A stretch of DNA of 64,000 bases from Dasyornis broadbenti (lineage: Eukaryota > Chordata > Aves > Passeriformes > Dasyornithidae): assembly GCA_013397935.1 (NCBI GenBank), contig VZRN01001778.1:619581-683580 (forward strand). Reading direction: 5' to 3'. The notes beneath the pieces are model-generated. The model was not told where the DNA came from. It saw only the letters and a list, made by a program, of their open reading frames with translations, and did no database searches. A program made the position numbers and the translations under genes. Below, piece after piece: positions 61,561 to 64,000 of this stretch (the stretch's first letter is position 1; every line of letters starts with the position of its first letter).

Positions 61561-63349
61561 AGTATTGTAATTCACTGCCACAAACAGGCAGTCTGTCTTG
61601 CCTCCTGAGGTCTGGCAATTCATGCTGGATGCAGATCACTGTTCCTTGCTCTCTGTCCCCCTCTGCTAGAAGAAGTTATTGCCCTCTCACCTAGAAGAAA
61701 TTAGTGCCCATGAAGCAGAGTCAGAAAATTGCCAGCATATCAGCTCTGGAGATCCTGTAGTTCACAAACTGAATATTAACCCAAACACCCATGAAATTCA
61801 GCATATGCTTTCATTCTGAAGCCGCAGAAGATGAGGATCCAACTTGTTCTCTCTTGTTATTTCTATCAGATGGGAGTGATAACTTCCAGCAGTAGGAAGG
61901 TGTAACACGTGGGAATGTTTATCCTCTATTACTACTCAAGTGTGAATTTCTGGCAGAATAACCTCAATTCTATATGACTACATGCTTTAGGTCTGGAAAA
62001 AGGACCTTGAAACAGCTCATAAGCTCCTCTGTGAGCAATGAACTTCAAACATTGTTTCTTTAGGGTTTGGGTCTTTGTGCGTAAGTCTATACAGCAGTAA
62101 CACAAGGTCTTTCCCGCTCCCTTGTACGCCAGCACACAGTCTCTGTGAAAGACATGCTCAAGCCCAAACCCAGAGCTCTGCTTACTAGCCAAGCAGTAAA
62201 TACAGCTGTGTGCTGGCTAGCCAGCTGCATAACACCTGTGCTTTGCCTTCCCTTCTTCCCTAACGTGTAACTGCTTTTTTAACTCCACCCCGAAGTTGTA
62301 AGAATTTAACCTTCCAAGGTTTGTACATATTTGCAAATATGGCTGAGTAGGTCAGTGTGTTCAAAAGTCCTTTGGGGTGGAAAGGATTCATGGAAAAGGA
62401 AACACCCAAAACTGCATTTGCTTAAGCCTCATTTCCTAGAGATCAACAAATTATTGTGCACAGTGCCAGCTAGATAACACTCATAGCATGATCTCTCCTT
62501 CTCAGTTCACTATTGCTTTTACTAGCATTTTATTCCCAAGCATTAGTATGTCGAAGAATACCAGACTAAAAACTCATATGACTTTGCTCAGAATATTTCA
62601 ACATGTTTACAAAGAATTGCTTAAACCTATAAACTAGTTTGCTGTAATATATTTAGTATCTGCAACATGGATTTTGTACAGTAATAGTTTTCAGTCAGGA
62701 AGGCCTGCTGCATCTATTGTATTTTTGACAATGTAGTTTTGTGACATTTACTAAACACTGTCATGCTGGTCAACAGTTTTACTACAGTCCATGTTGGCTG
62801 ACAGTTATGCCTTTTGTCAAATCCATGTGCGATCTCAATTGTGCCAAGTGTTCCTGTTTATTTTGAAATGTTGCACAAGCAGATCAGTATCATAGGCAAG
62901 CATTTCTGGTCCATTTGCCTTGGATGTTAAACAAGTACATTTAACTTTACTTGTTTAGTACAAATGTTGCAAAAAGTTGCATGCAGATTTCCTGCTGCAG
63001 CCCAGTTTAGGACCCATCATACATCTTCCCTCACAAACATCAGTTCATCTGCCCACACCTGCTTTATTCCTGATGTTGTCATCTCCTCAGCGTATTTCAA
63101 ATGTTTTCTTCAGTTCATGTAAATGCGTGTTTAGTTCCATTTCTGTAACCATTGTGTTTTACAGCATAGCAGATTTCTTTCAGCTCCTAGCTTGTCATGG
63201 TTTCCTAGCTGGGTAAGTAGGAGGTGTCCGTTTCTCTTGCTGCAAAATATAAATAAAATCTTCCTTCAGAAATGCTGTCTCAATATCGGCAAAATGGTAC
63301 TGTAAATTTTATGCTGATATATAGACAAATAGCTTTCCTAAGAGCTTTC

Positions 63350-63785
63350 TTGATGAGGTCACACTGCAAGTCACGTGTCCAGTTCTGGGCCCCTCAATTC
63401 AGTTGGGACATTGAGGTGCTGGAGCGTGTCTAGAGAAAGGCAAGACTCAAGGGGGTCTTACTGCTCTCTACCTGAGACGAGGCTACGGCCAGGTGGGAGG
63501 TGGTCTTTTCTCCCAGGCAAATAGCAATAGGACAAGAGGACACCGTCTTAAACTCCTCCAGGGGAGGTGTAGGTTGGACATTAACGCAGAATTGCTTCAC
63601 AGAAAGGGTGGTTAGATATTGGCATGGGCTGCCCAGGGAGGTGGTGGAGTCACCAGCCCTGGAGGTGTTTAAAGAAAGTCTGGACTTGGCACTCAGTGCG
63701 ATAGTGTAGTAGACAAGGCGGTGTTCGGTCACAGGTTAGACTCCATGACCTCAGAGGTCTTTTCCAACCAAACTGATTCTAGAAC
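63350..63785 (+). mobile_element. CR1 LINE 3' region next to the right-hand CpG island
   Basis: Forward-oriented CR1 motifs in order include GTGTCCAGTTCTGGGCCCC, AACTCCTCCAGGGGAGGTGT, GCTGCCCAGGGAGGTGGTGG and GGTCTTTTCCAACCAAACTG, ending just before the CpG-rich sequence. The frames across it are remnants. Confidence 0.9.
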
Positions 63786-63819
63786 ATGTTTTTTACATCA
63801 ACAAGCCACTACCGTAGCG

Positions 63820-64000
63820 TTGCCAAGGCATCGGATTTCAAGTCGGGCAGCAGGGCAGCTCACTTGAACGGACCTAAGCCCGTCACTCGTACGGGAAGCT
63901 CATCCCGCACTCGAGAACTCCAACGCAGCACCGCCCAGGCCAAGGCGGGCTTGGCGGCCGCCGCTCCCCGCGGGCAGGGGCGCGCCCAGCCGCGCACGCG
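63820..64000. promoter_or_regulatory. Edge of a CpG island, likely promoter of the next gene
   Basis: CpG density rises abruptly after about 63800 and the last 60 bases are almost wholly G and C, ending in CGCGCACGCG, which resembles an NRF1-type site. Mammalian gene order places FBXL5 next to BST1 and transcribed away from it, so its promoter is a reasonable guess. No coding sequence is visible before the window ends. Confidence 0.55.

Larger units (their letters stand above)
59416..63349. other. Upstream region of BST1
   Basis: The sequence is AT-rich with an A38 tract and an ancient LINE fragment. On the minus strand a GTAAGT donor-like site at 60470-60465 could end an upstream non-coding BST1 exon, but nothing confirms it. 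No protein-coding sequence is recognised. Confidence 0.5.

Noticed and set aside
63430..63732. 100-codon minus-strand and 69-codon plus-strand frames at the right end
   Set aside because: They fall within a CR1 3' region.

Overview
This window is vertebrate, almost certainly avian, nuclear DNA. The evidence is spliced genes with GT-AG introns, long AT-rich non-coding stretches, two CpG-rich patches, and many scattered CR1 LINE fragments (the dominant retroposon of birds), several ending in the typical octamer-like tail (ATTCTRTGATTCTRTG). No bacterial, CRISPR or operon-like content is present.

The window carries two complete paralogous genes in tandem, both on the minus strand: BST1 (CD157; nine coding exons, 44425-59367, 314 aa) and, downstream of it in the same direction, CD38 (eight coding exons, 5750-28165, 308 aa). 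I rebuilt both by translating the minus strand exon by exon. Every junction is canonical GT-AG, every phase fits, and the two paralogs share exon lengths of 130, 136, 83, 77, 93 and 87 nt for exons 2-7. Both encode the ADP-ribosyl cyclase / NAD glycohydrolase fold (Rib_hydrolase family). CD38 is built as a type II membrane protein with an N-terminal anchor. BST1 has a signal peptide and a C-terminal GPI-attachment tail. Both would face the extracellular or luminal side and consume NAD; CD38 makes cyclic ADP-ribose and ADP-ribose. The BST1-then-CD38 order matches the mammalian locus.

Layout in + coordinates: 1-5749, sequence 3' of CD38 with two CR1 tails; 5750-14104, CD38 exons 8 to 2; 14105-27926, CD38 intron 1, holding CR1 copies and a small tandem repeat; 27927-28500, CD38 exon 1 in a CpG island with a 19-bp tandem repeat in its 5' flank; 28500-44424, the BST1-CD38 intergenic region, with CR1 pieces in both orientations; 44425-59367, BST1 exons 9 to 1, with a probable solo LTR in intron 5; 59395-63800, BST1 upstream region; 63820-64000, the start of a second CpG island, probably the promoter of the next gene (FBXL5 would be expected from mammalian gene order, but this is not shown by the sequence).

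I found no new multi-gene system. The points most worth following up are substitutions at specificity-determining positions in both enzymes, a stop codon built into the BST1 exon 8 splice donor, a strong splice acceptor just ahead of the BST1 start codon, and BST1-like residues in the C-terminal half of this CD38.
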